In this document: positions 24,480-35,504 of the stretch, piece after piece
How positions within the stretch are numbered: position 1 is the first letter of the stretch
How the letters are laid out: every line of letters starts with the position of its first letter
Assembly (NCBI RefSeq): GCF_008831285.2
Contig: NC_045149.1
Span: 4,021,500-4,085,499 of the forward strand
Direction of reading: 5' to 3'
Origin: Nymphaea colorata
Lineage: Eukaryota; Streptophyta; Magnoliopsida; Nymphaeales; Nymphaeaceae
DNA: 64,000 bases
Made by a program: the position numbers and the translations under genes
The notes under the pieces: generated by a model
Database searches by the model: none
What the model was told of the DNA's origin: nothing
The model's input: the letters and a program-made list of their open reading frames with translations, nothing else

Positions 24480-25720
24480 CAAAAATTATCGGCCGTAGCT
24501 GGCCTTATTGTGCCTTTTAAGCATACGGTCCAGAATTTGAGCAATCTCCTTGTCATATTGTACACTCACACTGGGCGGCGCCCTAGTGGATACTGACCTA
24601 GCTCGGTCCTCTCCATCTTTGTGGAAAGGCTTGAGAAAATTTACATGAAATACGGGGTAGGACTTGATCATTGTGGGCAGCTCCAATCTATAAGCTAAGT
24701 TACTAACCTTCCTTAGCACCTTGAAGGGGTCATCATACCTTGAGACTAGGCCACAATAGACCACCTTGCTGCTCTCCTTCTTCCAAATTTAAAGAGTTAG
24801 CTTCATCAAAACTAAGTCTCCTTTCTTAAATTCTAAGGGTCATCTCTTTCTATCGGCTACCTTTTTCATTCTTTTTATGGCCTTGGATGGCCTTGGCTAA
24901 GCAGTCGCTTGCTTCAGCCATAGTCTTTCTCCTATCCTGAAGCATCTCCACAGCTACAAGACATTTTCATGAACTTAAAACACTTAAGTTAGTTGGAGTG
25001 ATGGGTTATTGGCCTAGCACAACTTGGAAGGAACTCTTCTCCATGGTACTTGTCTTCTGCAAAGTTGTAGCAAAATTGTGCCAAGTCTAGCAGGGTCATC
25101 TAGTTTTTCTGATTTGCACTGACATAGTGGCACAAATACTCTTCCAAGATACAATTGATTTGTTCAGTTTGGCCATCGCTTTGAGGATAATAGCTGGTCG
25201 AAAAGTTTAGTTTTGCTCCCAGCAATTTGAACAAGCAGGTCTAGAATCGGCTAGTGAACTGGCATTACGGTCACTTACAATATCAATACGGACCCCCCAA
25301 TACTTCACCAAATGGCTGAAGAAAAGTTTGGCTGTCTGATCAGCGGAGCAGACTTTTAGGGCAGGGGCGAAGGTTGCATACTTCGAAAATTGGTCAACAA
25401 TCACCAAGATTGAACCCATTCTGTCTATTGCTGGCAAATCCATGATAAAATCCAAGGAAACACTTTGCCACAGTCGGTTCAGGATCGGAAGTGGCTGCAG
25501 CAATCTGCCCTGTAGTTGCCTATCTGTCTTATCTTGTTGGCAAACTAGGCAAGTCTATAATGCTTTACGTCCAACTTCCATCTTCACCCAGTAGAAGCAC
25601 CGAGCAATCAAAGCTAGTGTGCAGTCTTGGATAGGTTGGCCATCCCACGGGCTATCATGCATCTCCCTCAAGAGTTTCTTCTAAATCTCACCTAATGAAG
25701 GGATGTATATACGATTCCTT
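24480..25720 (-). pseudogene. gypsy integrase and C-terminal fragment
   Basis: On minus, a zinc-binding HHCC region (about 25,680-25,540) includes TCLVCQQDKTDRQLQG. The integrase core follows at 25,503-25,207 with LQPLPILNRLW, SLDFIMDLP and LVKYWGVRIDIVSDR; the two Asp of the DDE core are visible and the frame then breaks. The C-terminal chromatin-tether region (24,764-24,486) contains YDDPFKVLRKVSNLAYRLELP and ends near the chromo-like region. RT and protease are absent. It may be the relic of the host element's own pol or a nested fragment. No insertion boundary was found. Confidence 0.8.
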
Positions 25721-28700
25721 TTTGCTTGGCTGCTTAAAATATCAAATAAATCAAACTTGATCATCAATAGGATCATTATATTCATATTATTATTCGAACA
25801 CTTCCACCTCATGCATAAAACATCATATACTTTTGTTTATTTTTCATAGATCTTTGGGTACCCCATACATATGCCTTAGAAACTTATCATTCAATTTCTA
25901 GATATGCATTTGGCATGCATTATAGATCCAAAGATATCAATATAGATATAGTTAGTGTAGATCTCATTATATTTGTTAGTATTATCTTACACCTTATGGC
26001 AAATATTCAAATCAAATTCATTCTCAAACAAAAACTTGCTTAGTAGCATACTAGCTTAGTTGGAACCACAAATGAACAAATAACATAATATGCTTAGATC
26101 TAATATAAAAAGGATATGAATTTTTAACTATATATCCAAACATATATATTCAAATATGAGATGGAACTCAAGCAAATTGATCCAATTCCAAATGCTACAT
26201 GAATATAAAAAATTCCAATTATATTAGCATGGATCCAAATCAGCAGTATCCACAATATAATTAATATGAATTTAAAACACATGATCCTCATTAAACTATT
26301 ATACAATGCGATTCAACAACCATATTTGGATGCAAATGACATCCTATTTCTTGTGCAAGGCCAAAGGAATCTTTTTCTTTACCTTTGAAATGATGCAACT
26401 TTGGATCAATATTAGTTCATCTCTCTTTGGAGAAAATAAAGTTATCATCTACTAGCACTTCAGTGCTATAAACATAAAAAAACACATTCTTGCTAGTAGG
26501 GATTTTAGTTCAAGAGTGTTATATTACACCTCTTTTGTATGTATTAAAAACAAATTCATTTTCATAAAAAGAAGTAAATAAAGCTTTATTCAATAGTTCT
26601 CTAGAATGATTTTGGATCTAGAATGACAAAAAATATCACAATATGATTAGACTCAAAAGCAAACATGATAACATACATTGGAACCAATGTAAATAGGGTA
26701 TGGATTTTTTTTCACACATCCAAACAAGTCAATTTAGATCTGACTCTAAACTTTATGTAATGTGGATTTCATCAGTTCAAATATAGAAATTCAGATCATA
26801 TCAACATAGATCCAAACACAACAATAGAAAAACATAACAAATATCTTGTCTCAAATAACAATCTAGTTCTCTTAAGACAACACCAAAGTTTTTTTTTTCA
26901 CTTTTAATATGACACAAATCTAAATCCTTACTAGCTAGCCATCTCTAATAAGAGCAAACAAAATTTTGTGTACTAGAACTTTAGTACAACAAATCTTCAA
27001 ATAAAAAATATTTCATTAATATGGATTTCGTTGTGTTTAAAAGGGTTACCTTACAATTGTAGGCAAAAAAGCAAACATGTTAGTATATTGGATTCCATGT
27101 AAGTCAAATATTTGGAGTCAATGATCCAAACAAGTTAATCTTGATCTAAATCTATCATGAACCAAACACAATGTTATATGGATCTCACCATGTCTAAGAA
27201 TATTGATTTACACCTTTTAGCATACCAACATACAGTAATATAATCCTTCACTTTAACTAGGATAAACATACAATAATATAGTATTTGTTCATGGAATACT
27301 GTTTCATAAGCTGCAAAAAAAATTTGTCTTTTAGCATTCTAGTGCTACTCACATTGAATATGTACAACTCCTTTTTTTAAACAATGTGACAAAATCATTG
27401 GATCTAAAAAAATCAATACACATCATAACCTGTTCAGATCCAATATAAACATGATATAGATCTTAAACAAAAGATCTAAACAAGTTAAATCAGATCAATG
27501 CTCCAAAGTGTACAATGTTTTCAGTGAGATCCAAATTCAATAGAAAAAAATTCAGACATAGATCCAAGCACCAACAATATCCAGAATATAGTCAACATGG
27601 ATTTAAACATGAAAGGATCCAAATACTATGAAAATACGATTGAAAATATCCAGATCCAAATTAGTATGCTAGTTAATGCCAACGAAAATAGTTTTCCACA
27701 CATAAAACTTCATCTTTTCATTCGTCTATCTCCACATTGCAGTCATAGGCAATACCCTATCGCTTTCAAAACAAAGCAAGCCACAAATTCAAACAAGACT
27801 CTACCAAGGTTGAAACACTGCTAGGGTCCAAATCATTCAAAATTAGTTTCAAGAATTTAAGTCTTAAAATGAATTATTCTCCACTTTATTTCCTTCTTCA
27901 TTTCTCACGAATGAGCAACTTAGGTTTGTTTCAGCCGCCTGGTTTTTTTTTTAATTAGCATCAATTGGGAGCCAGCATAAAATAGTTTTCTAAAAATATC
28001 AGGAACAAGAAAAGCTTGCTGCAAGCGATTCTCATTTTTTTTTCAGAAAAATGATAGAGAACCACTTTTAGTAATTTCATAGAAATATAATCCCGCTGAA
28101 AATATTTGAAACAGTTGAACACTATTTCATAAAATGCATAAAACATCATGGAAGACAAAGTAATTTAGAACTTCGAATATACAAACCTCTTTGTCGACTT
28201 CTTTTTCATTTCTTTTAAGTGGCTCTCTCTCCAGTGCCTTGTTGTCAGGGAACTCTGCGCCCTTTCTGAAAGTTCTACTGAAAAGTGCTGATTTCCAGCA
28301 ACTGGCTGGTTTGAGGATGTTGGACGCTAATGGTGGAGTACATTCACATCCAGTATCCATAGAATTGATGTTGTTGGGCTGGAGACAAAAGTTTGAGAGG
28401 AAAAGTTCTGGCGCCTTCACTGGAAGGGAGAATAGCAGAAAACTATAGAGGCTAAGAGATGATGTGGCTCTCAGGGTTTATCTTCCTCCTGAGCTAAGAT
28501 AAGACATAACCAGGTCCGACTCAAGGATGATGGTTTTCTTCTTCCCTTTCTCTATAGCAGCGGCAATGTCACCGCTTTTTGGTGACGACGTCAGACAGCC
28601 AAGGGCGAACAATGGCTTTCTCTGGCGAACACAAAGGACCATATTCAAGTATAGAAGTTTTGGGTGTCAAGACTTCTATCAATCAATCAAACCTCTAGGG

Positions 28701-30100
28701 GGTTCTTTACCACCTAACCAGACGGGATTAGGCCTACACAAAGATCAGGCCCTCAAGGGTTATTTTCCTTCTGAGTGAAAACAGACAATAAAAGTCCTTC
28801 GGCCAAGACTTCCCTATGATTTCAATTATGAACCTTTTTTTTTTAAGAAGACGATCTCTTATCCATTTTCCAAGCACATACAGGCAGTGGTGTGCCACTT
28901 TTTTGGTCTTTTCATCATCCATCTTATGTTTCTCGTTCTGCAGTAGTGCTGGAAAACCCCAAAAAGCCTGGCCATAGGTACAGCGGCCATTTTTGTGATT
29001 TCCTTCCTCTCTTTTTCTTTTGTTTTCTCACAGTGGCCGCTGCGTAGTGCTGGTTTCTAGTGATTGAGAAGATGGCTGGAGCAGGATAGCCACCTGCAGG
29101 TTACATCTTCCGTCTCCATGGTTTTTATCCTCCTGAGCATGATGTTAATTTCTCTGTTGGATGATACAAATGTTTCAAGAAAATAACAATAAACAAGAAG
29201 CATACCAGTGAGTTCAAGGGCTGGGAATCCCTGCAGCAGCCTAGAAGGAAGAGGAGGTTCCAGCCACACGGTACATTAGATCCAACGTTGGGTTGTGTAT
29301 TCTCCTTAAAAAAAAAAAATCTTTCCCACTCTCCCTCAGTTGTTTCTAGTTCTTCTCTATTTTTTCCTTTCTTTTTCACATACAGAATTAAAAAAACCAC
29401 CAAATTCACAGAAGGAAGGAAAAGAAAGGCATGGCATGGTGGCAGGTAATACCATAGGCAGAGAAACAAACAAAATGGTAATCAACCATTGCATCAGAAA
29501 ATCGACGTTTTGCATCCCTTTGGTTTCTTCCTTTTTATTTATTATTATAAACCAGGTCCTAAGTGATAAGACCATATGGAGCATGTTCATGTGCTTCCTT
29601 GAAATCGTATGAGTAGTCTAGCATGTCAAAAGAATGTTCAGCAGAGAGTAACCGTTAATCTAATTTATAGACCATATACATCATTGCACATGCAATTATG
29701 CAAATGATCTTAATCCATGTTTAACTTTAGTCCAGCAATGCATATGCATCTTGCTTGAATGCCTCATCATTAATACCTATTCTGTTTCAAAATACTTGCG
29801 TGACATATTTCTAGCTACAAGCACAAATATACAGACATGATACAACTGAATATGCAATCATATTAAATCTCACCTAACATGTTATCTAATTTATGTTCAC
29901 ATACTATGAGAAGGTGAATGATCATAAACAGCATGCATATGCTTTGTGTCATGCATGCCAACATACAATAAAATAGCATCATACATGGTGTGCATATCAA
30001 GCACACTCAAACAGAGACAATAGCAGGTTTCACAAACATAATATTAACTAACTCAGTGATTGGGCATTTAAATTTTTTTCTTTTCAGGTTATATAACGAG
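25721..30100. other. Interior of the LTR element, AT-rich and non-coding
   Basis: No domain is recognised. From 26,080 to 27,700 the phrases GATCCAAA and AGATCTAAA recur at irregular spacing, similar in vocabulary to intergenic DNA at 36,400-38,300 and 41,800-42,660. From 28,180 to 29,300 composition is more balanced, with open stretches of up to about 100 codons on both strands, none resembling a known protein. Confidence 0.5.
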
Positions 30101-30112
30101 GCTCTGATACCA
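30101..30112 (-). other. Primer-binding site, perfect initiator tRNA-Met type
   Basis: The minus strand reads TGGTATCAGAGC, exactly the canonical plant site, one base inside the right LTR. This fixes the element's direction and shows that the right LTR is the 5' LTR. Confidence 0.9.
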
Positions 30113-30113
30113 C

Positions 30114-30530
30114 TGTTGGAACTTTGAGGTTCTACTAAAAATCTCTATGCACAAGATTAGCCTGCAACTTAAGCATGCACCAAGAAAACAACCCACAACA
30201 GCAAAATGGGAGAGAAAGGGAGAGAGAAAGAGATTAGGTTGAAAAACAATGGTGAGTGTAGTGTTTATGGGTTTGCTTCAAGGAGCCCTCTATTTGATCT
30301 TGTAGTCATCAAATATAACTCTTCATACAGAGTGGACGTTGGGCTTATAAAATAGGCTTCCTTGGATTTCCTGTATGCACAGCTAGGCAGTTACAAAAGT
30401 AAGTGGGTTACAACCTTTTCAGTTTTACATAATTACTGTAAAAAGGGTTGTAACTAATTACCATAACGCATGAGCGGGCCCACTCATACCTTATGAGATT
30501 GTAGGTTAGGCACATGGCCACAACCCAACA
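30114..30530 (-). repeat. 5' LTR of the LARD-like element
   Basis: A 417-bp copy of 22,960-23,364 with TGTTGG and CCAACA ends. On minus it would carry the promoter. No convincing TATA box is obvious. Confidence 0.85.
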
Positions 30531-30721
30531 CGAGAGGCTTGTTCAAGAGCACTGAGGGCATTTCTCGGATCCCTACTTTTCGTTGGTGATGCCTCGCCTT
30601 CACCTGAGCCTTGGCAGAGGTTTAGTGTCTTGGAAGAGCCTGTCTGTCTTCCTCTGCTCACCTACGGCACTTGGTGATGGACCGACTTGCTTTAGGTGAA
30701 CACAATGCTGCATCCTCCCAT
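30531..30721. other. Spacer between two retroelements
   Basis: Relatively GC-rich 190 bp that continues the 22,510-22,959 segment once the LTR element is removed. No product is recognised. Confidence 0.4.
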
Positions 30722-31208
30722 TGTTGGAACGAACTTTGAGCACCTGTGGTTGGTTATTGAAGTTTGTCGGGACTCCATGAGCAAGAAAAAGGGAATGCAA
30801 TGCTACATCTTCCCACCTTCACTAAGCATTGTAAAAGAAAAATTGTAACGGCTGCAATAAATCCTTTTGTTTTTCTTCCTTCTTTATTACTCTCGTTTAT
30901 CTCTTATATATGCACAAGGGTGTGCGGTTATGTTGCAGTTTACATTGCAGTTTTAAAGGATAATAACTGCTTCACAAGTTCAGCATCTTCACACGTCTAG
31001 CAGCACTTCCCGCTTGGTATGGAAATTGACCATCATCGCAGCATCTTCGCACATTCAGCAGGTGGTTCCCATCGCAGCATCTTCACACGTCCAGCAGGTG
31101 GTTCCCATGATGTTACGTTCCAGCCTTGCCTCACATGATGAGCACCATAACATAGACGTTTCTAGAACTGATCATGCTTGGTAGTCTAGGGACGTCTATA
31201 TGTTAATA
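30722..31208 (-). repeat. 3' LTR of copia 4
   Basis: The start follows the minus-strand purine tract GAAGGGGG at about 31,209-31,217. The end is set at CCAACA (plus TGTTGG at 30,722). It contains a TATATAAGAG-type box on minus near 30,905, a plausible LTR promoter, and a 36-bp tandem repeat at 31,038-31,109. The other LTR is missing, so the boundaries are inferred. Confidence 0.5.
31038..31109. repeat. 36-bp tandem repeat in the LTR
   Basis: Copies at 31,038-31,073 and 31,074-31,109 share AGCAGGTGGTTCCCAT and differ at a few positions. A weaker third copy lies near 30,986. Such short repeats in LTRs often correspond to enhancer-like motifs, but no function is shown here. Confidence 0.8.
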
Positions 31209-31215
31209 TCCCCCT

Positions 31216-32417
31216 TCAAACTGGACTGGTGTTGTGTTCCAGGCCAAGTTTGTTTCTCAAATAAAGAAACCATACTCTTCCCAAGGGCTTCATGAATATA
31301 TCAGCGATCTGATCGAATGAAGGAATATATCTGGTTTCAAGAAGCTTAGCAACCACTCTTTCTCGAACACAATGATAGTCCAATTCAATATGTTTAGACC
31401 GACTATGTTGCACCAGATTGATCGTCATGTGTAAGGCTGATAGATTGTCGCAAAACTGAATAAGAGTTTTGTGTATATTAACTCCAATCTCTCTTAGAAT
31501 ATAGCTGATCCAAGTCATTTCAGCTGCTGCTGCAGCTAGTGCACGATACTCTACCTTCGAACTTGATCGTGCTATGGTGGGTTGCTTTTTAGCAAACCAA
31601 GAGATGAAATTATGCCCAAGGTATATGCTATAACCTGTTGTTGAACGCCGAGTGATTGGGCAGCCTGCCCAATCAGCATCTAAGTATCCTCGTAGAAGCA
31701 TAGACTCTGTAGGTTTTATCCTTAAACCATAATTGATAGTGGCCTTTACATACCTAACGATTTTCTTCAGAGTTGGAAATGAAATTGTGATGGTGATTGC
31801 ATATACTGAGACACAAAATTCACACTATAGACCAAATCTGGACGTGTGAAGGTTAAGTATTGTAAGCTACCAACCAAGCTCCTGAAAAAAGTAGCATCCT
31901 AGAACTTTGATGTGGACTGATTACAGTAGAGAGATTCTCCCATGGGTGTGCTGCTAGGCTTGCAATCTAGCATGTTAGCTTGCTTGAGGATTCCGTTGGC
32001 ATACATGTTAGCTTGCTTGAGGATCCCGTTGGCATATCTAGTCTGGCTTAGAAACATACTTGCTTCATTTTGTTGGACCTATATACCAGGAAAATAATGG
32101 ACGCTTCCTAGGTCTTTCATAGCAAAAGTGTGGCTGATATCTGAAATGAATGCCTTCAATGTGTTAGGATTGTCACCAGTTATGAGTATATCATCGACAT
32201 ACAGGAGTAACCATATAATACCATGCTCTCCTTTGCGTATGAATAAAGATGAGTTTGCTGGACTACAAAAGAATCCATAGTTTTTGTTAAACCACATTCT
32301 AGCATATTGATGCAGACCAGATATGGCTTTGTTCAACTTACAGACATGATTGGGCTTATATGGGTCCTTGAATTCTGGTGGTCGATCCATATACACAGGT
32401 TCTTCCAACTCATTCAT
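31216..32417 (-). pseudogene. copia 4 RT (partial) and RNase H
   Basis: The RT part (32,417-32,079) reads VYMDRPPEF, then LNKAISGLHQ, with an intact catalytic YVDD at 32,190-32,201. The DVKNAFLHG-type stretch just upstream is deleted. One stop follows HYFPGI at about 32,078, and the frame continues through the RT tail ([16 protein letters not shown]). RNase H is a 161-codon open stretch (31,701-31,216) with YLDADWAGCPITRRSTTGYS, KVEYRALA and QIADIFMKPLG. This is one of the better-preserved pol pieces in the window. Confidence 0.88.
31971..32036 (-). repeat. 33-bp tandem duplication in copia 4 RT
   Basis: Copies at 31,971-32,003 and 32,004-32,036 differ at one base. Thirty-three bases is eleven codons, so the duplication stays in frame and repeats the peptide ANGILKQANM. 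Confidence 0.88.
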
Positions 32418-32439
32418 TTGATAAAACTTTTTTTTTTAA

Positions 32440-35215
32440 ATGAAAACATTTCTATTTCTAAGCAAGATTTTCCTTGTGATGCTTGTCATAAAGCTAAGTT
32501 TGCTCGTTTGCCTTTTCCAGCTAATACTAGTAGAGCAAGGAAACCTTTTGCCTTGATCCATTGTGACATTTGGGGAGGATATGCCACGACGTCACATACA
32601 TGAGCACATTATTTTATCACCATAGTAGATGATTTTACAAGATCTACATGGGTTTTCTTAATGAGGTTTACATCTAAAACGTTCTCTTGTTTAACTCACT
32701 TTTGTACCATGGTTTTTACTCAATTTAATACTCATGTAAAATGTGATGGAAGTGATAATTGTGTTGAATTTACAACTCATAATATGCAAGTGTATTTTCA
32801 TGATCATGGTATAGAATATCAAAGTTCTTGTGTTGGAACTCCACAACAAAACGAACATGTTGAGAGGAAGCATCACCATCTATTAGAGGTGGCATGAGCA
32901 CTTAGGTTTCAAGCCAACCTACCAGTTAATTTTTGGGGAGAATGTATTTTGACAGTGACTTTTTTAATTACTAGAATGCCATCAACTCTTTTGAATGACA
33001 AGTCTCCATTTGAACTTCTTTATAATAAAAACCCAATTATGAAGACTTGTGTGTTTTTGGATATTTGTGCTATGCCAAAAATTTAAATCCAATGCATAAG
33101 TTTGCATCACATGCTCACAAATGTGTTTTTGTAGGTTATCCTCATAATAAAAAATGGTATCGTGTATATGATTTAGATACCAAACAAATTTTTACAAGTA
33201 GAGATATATCTTTTTATGAGGATCATTTTCCATTTCTAATTGAAAAATGTCATGCACATGATTTGAACAAAATTCTCTTGCCTCATCCTCAACAAGATTG
33301 TCTTGGCGAGAAATATATGTCATCTTGTGAGAATGACATTTCTGCAGACTGCTCCCCAATACCGTCTACATCATCTACCAAATTTCATGATTCCACCAGC
33401 AATGCTCCAAACCAACCAGCCACCCATATTTCAGAACATCAACCTGCATCACATTCAACTCCATTTAACCCACTTCTTCTATGCCGATCTAGTTGTGCTC
33501 GTCGTTCACAATTTTATCTTCAAGATTATGTGTGCTCCAATGTAATGGTTACAAGTTCACTGCCTAAGGAATGTACTTCAAATAAGTGATCCTCAGGTAC
33601 CTGCTTTCCCATACACAAATATCTACCTTTTCACAAATTTTCTAAATCTCATTATGTTTTTTTAACCTCTATCATGAATGATGTTGAACCTAGCTCGTAT
33701 GCAAAAGCGGTTAAGTATCAACGTTGGTAAAATGTTATGACTGATGAGATCTGGGCACTTGAACAAAACAATACATGGTCTCTCACTACTTTGCCTCTGA
33801 ACAAACATCCAATTGGCTGTTGTTGGGTTGATAAAATTAAAAAGTGACCAGATGGAAATATCGAACGCTACAAAGCCAGACTTGTAGCTAAAGGGTACAC
33901 ACAACTAGAGGGTCTTGACTATCATAAGACATTTGCCCCAATTGCGAAATTGACAACCATGTGAACTCTCTTTTCTCTTGGTTCAATTCAAGGATGGCAT
34001 TTATATCAAATGGATGTTAGTGATGCATTTATATATGGTGATTTGCATGAAGAACTATACATGACCATTCCACCAGAGCTTCTTCATGAGGGGAAGTATC
34101 CATGTAATATAGTGTGCTGACTTCATAAGTCTCTTTATGGACTTAAAAAATCACCACGCAACTAGTTTTACAAGCTATTATCAGCACTTAAAGACGCTGG
34201 TTTCATTCGATCATCAGCTGATTACACTCTATTTACTCGGAAACATGAATAACAATTTATTGTTATTCTTGTGTATGTTGATGATCTTATCATCGCAAAG
34301 AATGATGAACAAGGAATTGCTTTAGTTAAGCATTATCTACATTTTAAATTTCATATTAAGGACTTGGGAATACTGAAGTGTTTTTTTGGTATAGAAGTTG
34401 CAAAAGTGCCATCAGAAATATTTATAAGTCAAAGAAAATACATACTGGATATTTTGGATGATGCACGCTTAATGGGAGCCAAGCCTATTGATTTTCCAAT
34501 GGAGCAAAAATTACGGTTGACTCCAAATGATGGTATTCTACTAAAGGATCAAGCTAAATATAGGAGGCTAGTTGGACGTTTGATTTATTTAACTATCACC
34601 CGTCCAGACAAAATATATTCAGTTCAGGTTATCAGTCAGTTCATACAATTGCCACGAACCACACACTATGAGGCGGCACTTTGAGTATTAAAATATTTGA
34701 AGTCTTCACCAACGAAATGAATATTTTTATTATCATCAAGTTGAAAACGATTGCGAGTTTGTTGTGACTCAGATTGGATGAGTTTCCAACTACTCGTAAA
34801 TTAGTTAGTGGATATATTATGCTTTTAGGAAACAGTCCTATCTCTTAGAAATCAAAGAAGCAATCTACTATTGCCCGATCCTCTATTGAGGCAGAATACC
34901 GAGCAATGGCTATGGCAACTTCTGAAGTTATTTGGTTAAAAGCTTTATTGAATGATTTGGAATGGAGTTATGATAAGTCAATCAATTTATACTGTGACAA
35001 TCAAGCAGCTTTGCATATTTCAACAAATCCGGTTTTTTATAAAAGAACGAAACACATAGAGATTGTCATTTTGTAAGGGAAAAATTCAGCAAGAAATAAT
35101 CCAACCACATCATGTATCGTCATGTTTGCAACTAGCAGATATTTTCACCAAACCATGAGGGAGAGACATTTTTCAAAATCTAAGTGCCAAGTTGGGTATT
35201 TCAGATTTGCACATG
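32440..35215 (+). pseudogene. copia 5 integrase, RT and RNase H
   Basis: The pre-integrase region carries CDACHKAKFARLPFP (32,475-32,520). Integrase follows, with HCDIWGGYATTS, then CVGTPQQNEHVERKH and the C-terminal region KWYRVYDLDTKQIFTSRDI (180-codon open stretch at 33,047-33,589). RT runs at 33,690-34,684 with [38 protein letters not shown] and an intact catalytic YVDD at 34,274-34,285 within a 137-codon open stretch. RNase H to about 35,160 is more decayed, with QLADIFTKP still visible. The frame is almost continuous, broken mainly by single stops. Confidence 0.88.
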
Positions 35216-35228
35216 CCAACTTGAGGGG

Positions 35229-35504
35229 GATTATCGGATTAGAAGGAATAATCTAAAATCTGATTTTAAGGAAAGATAATCTTTTTTATTATTATCTTTA
35301 AATTTTCTGTTTATCTGTAACATCTGCATCCCATGATTTTCTGTAACATCTTTATCCCATGATTTCTGGATCTATCCCTTGATTTGTATACCTTTAAATA
35401 CCCAACGTTGAATGGAAGAAGGATCATCTCTTTGACACATCCTTCTATCTCTTGTGTCTCTCTTTATCTCTCACGTCTCTTTCATAAGCATGCTTCATTT
35501 CAAC
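35229..35504 (+). repeat. Probable 3' LTR of copia 5
   Basis: It begins after the polypurine tract and ends tentatively at TTTCAACA. It includes a 26-bp tandem repeat at 35,315-35,365 (CTGTAACATC...CCCATGATTT twice) and a TTTAAATA box at about 35,391. No partner LTR exists, so the limits are inferred. Confidence 0.45.

Larger units (their letters stand above)
22960..30530 (-). mobile_element. Coding-poor LTR retrotransposon (LARD-like), structurally complete
   Basis: Two LTRs of 405 and 417 bp in direct orientation start TGTTGG and end CCAACA. A perfect primer-binding site abuts the right LTR, and a purine tract abuts the left LTR, so transcription is on minus. The flanks TGAGA (22,955-22,959) and CGAGA (30,531-30,535) form a 5-bp target duplication with one mismatch. 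Of the 6.7-kb interior, only 24,480-25,720 is recognisably coding, a gypsy integrase piece. No gag, protease or RT was found. It fits a large non-autonomous derivative, or an autonomous element whose genes were replaced. Confidence 0.8.
30722..32430 (-). mobile_element. Ty1/copia retrotransposon 4, 5' truncated
   Basis: On minus it keeps part of RT, RNase H, a polypurine tract and a 3' LTR. Gag, protease and integrase are missing. It ends at about 32,430, abutting another copia piece in opposite orientation. The 3' LTR (30,722-31,208) runs from a TA-mutated start to CCAACA. Confidence 0.8.
32431..35504 (+). mobile_element. Ty1/copia retrotransposon 5, 5' truncated
   Basis: On plus it begins in the pre-integrase region and runs through integrase, RT and RNase H to a polypurine tract (TTGAGGGGGA at 35,221-35,230) and a probable 3' LTR. 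Gag, protease and the 5' LTR are missing. The left end abuts copia 4 head to head. Confidence 0.82.

Noticed and set aside
28127-28448. Overlapping open frames of 85-97 codons on both strands inside the LTR element
   Set aside because: Neither resembles a known protein, and both lack supporting signals. The length is within chance expectation for this composition.
22955-30535. A perfect target duplication for the LARD-like element
   Set aside because: The flanks are TGAGA and CGAGA, so one base differs. It is reported as near-intact, not perfect.
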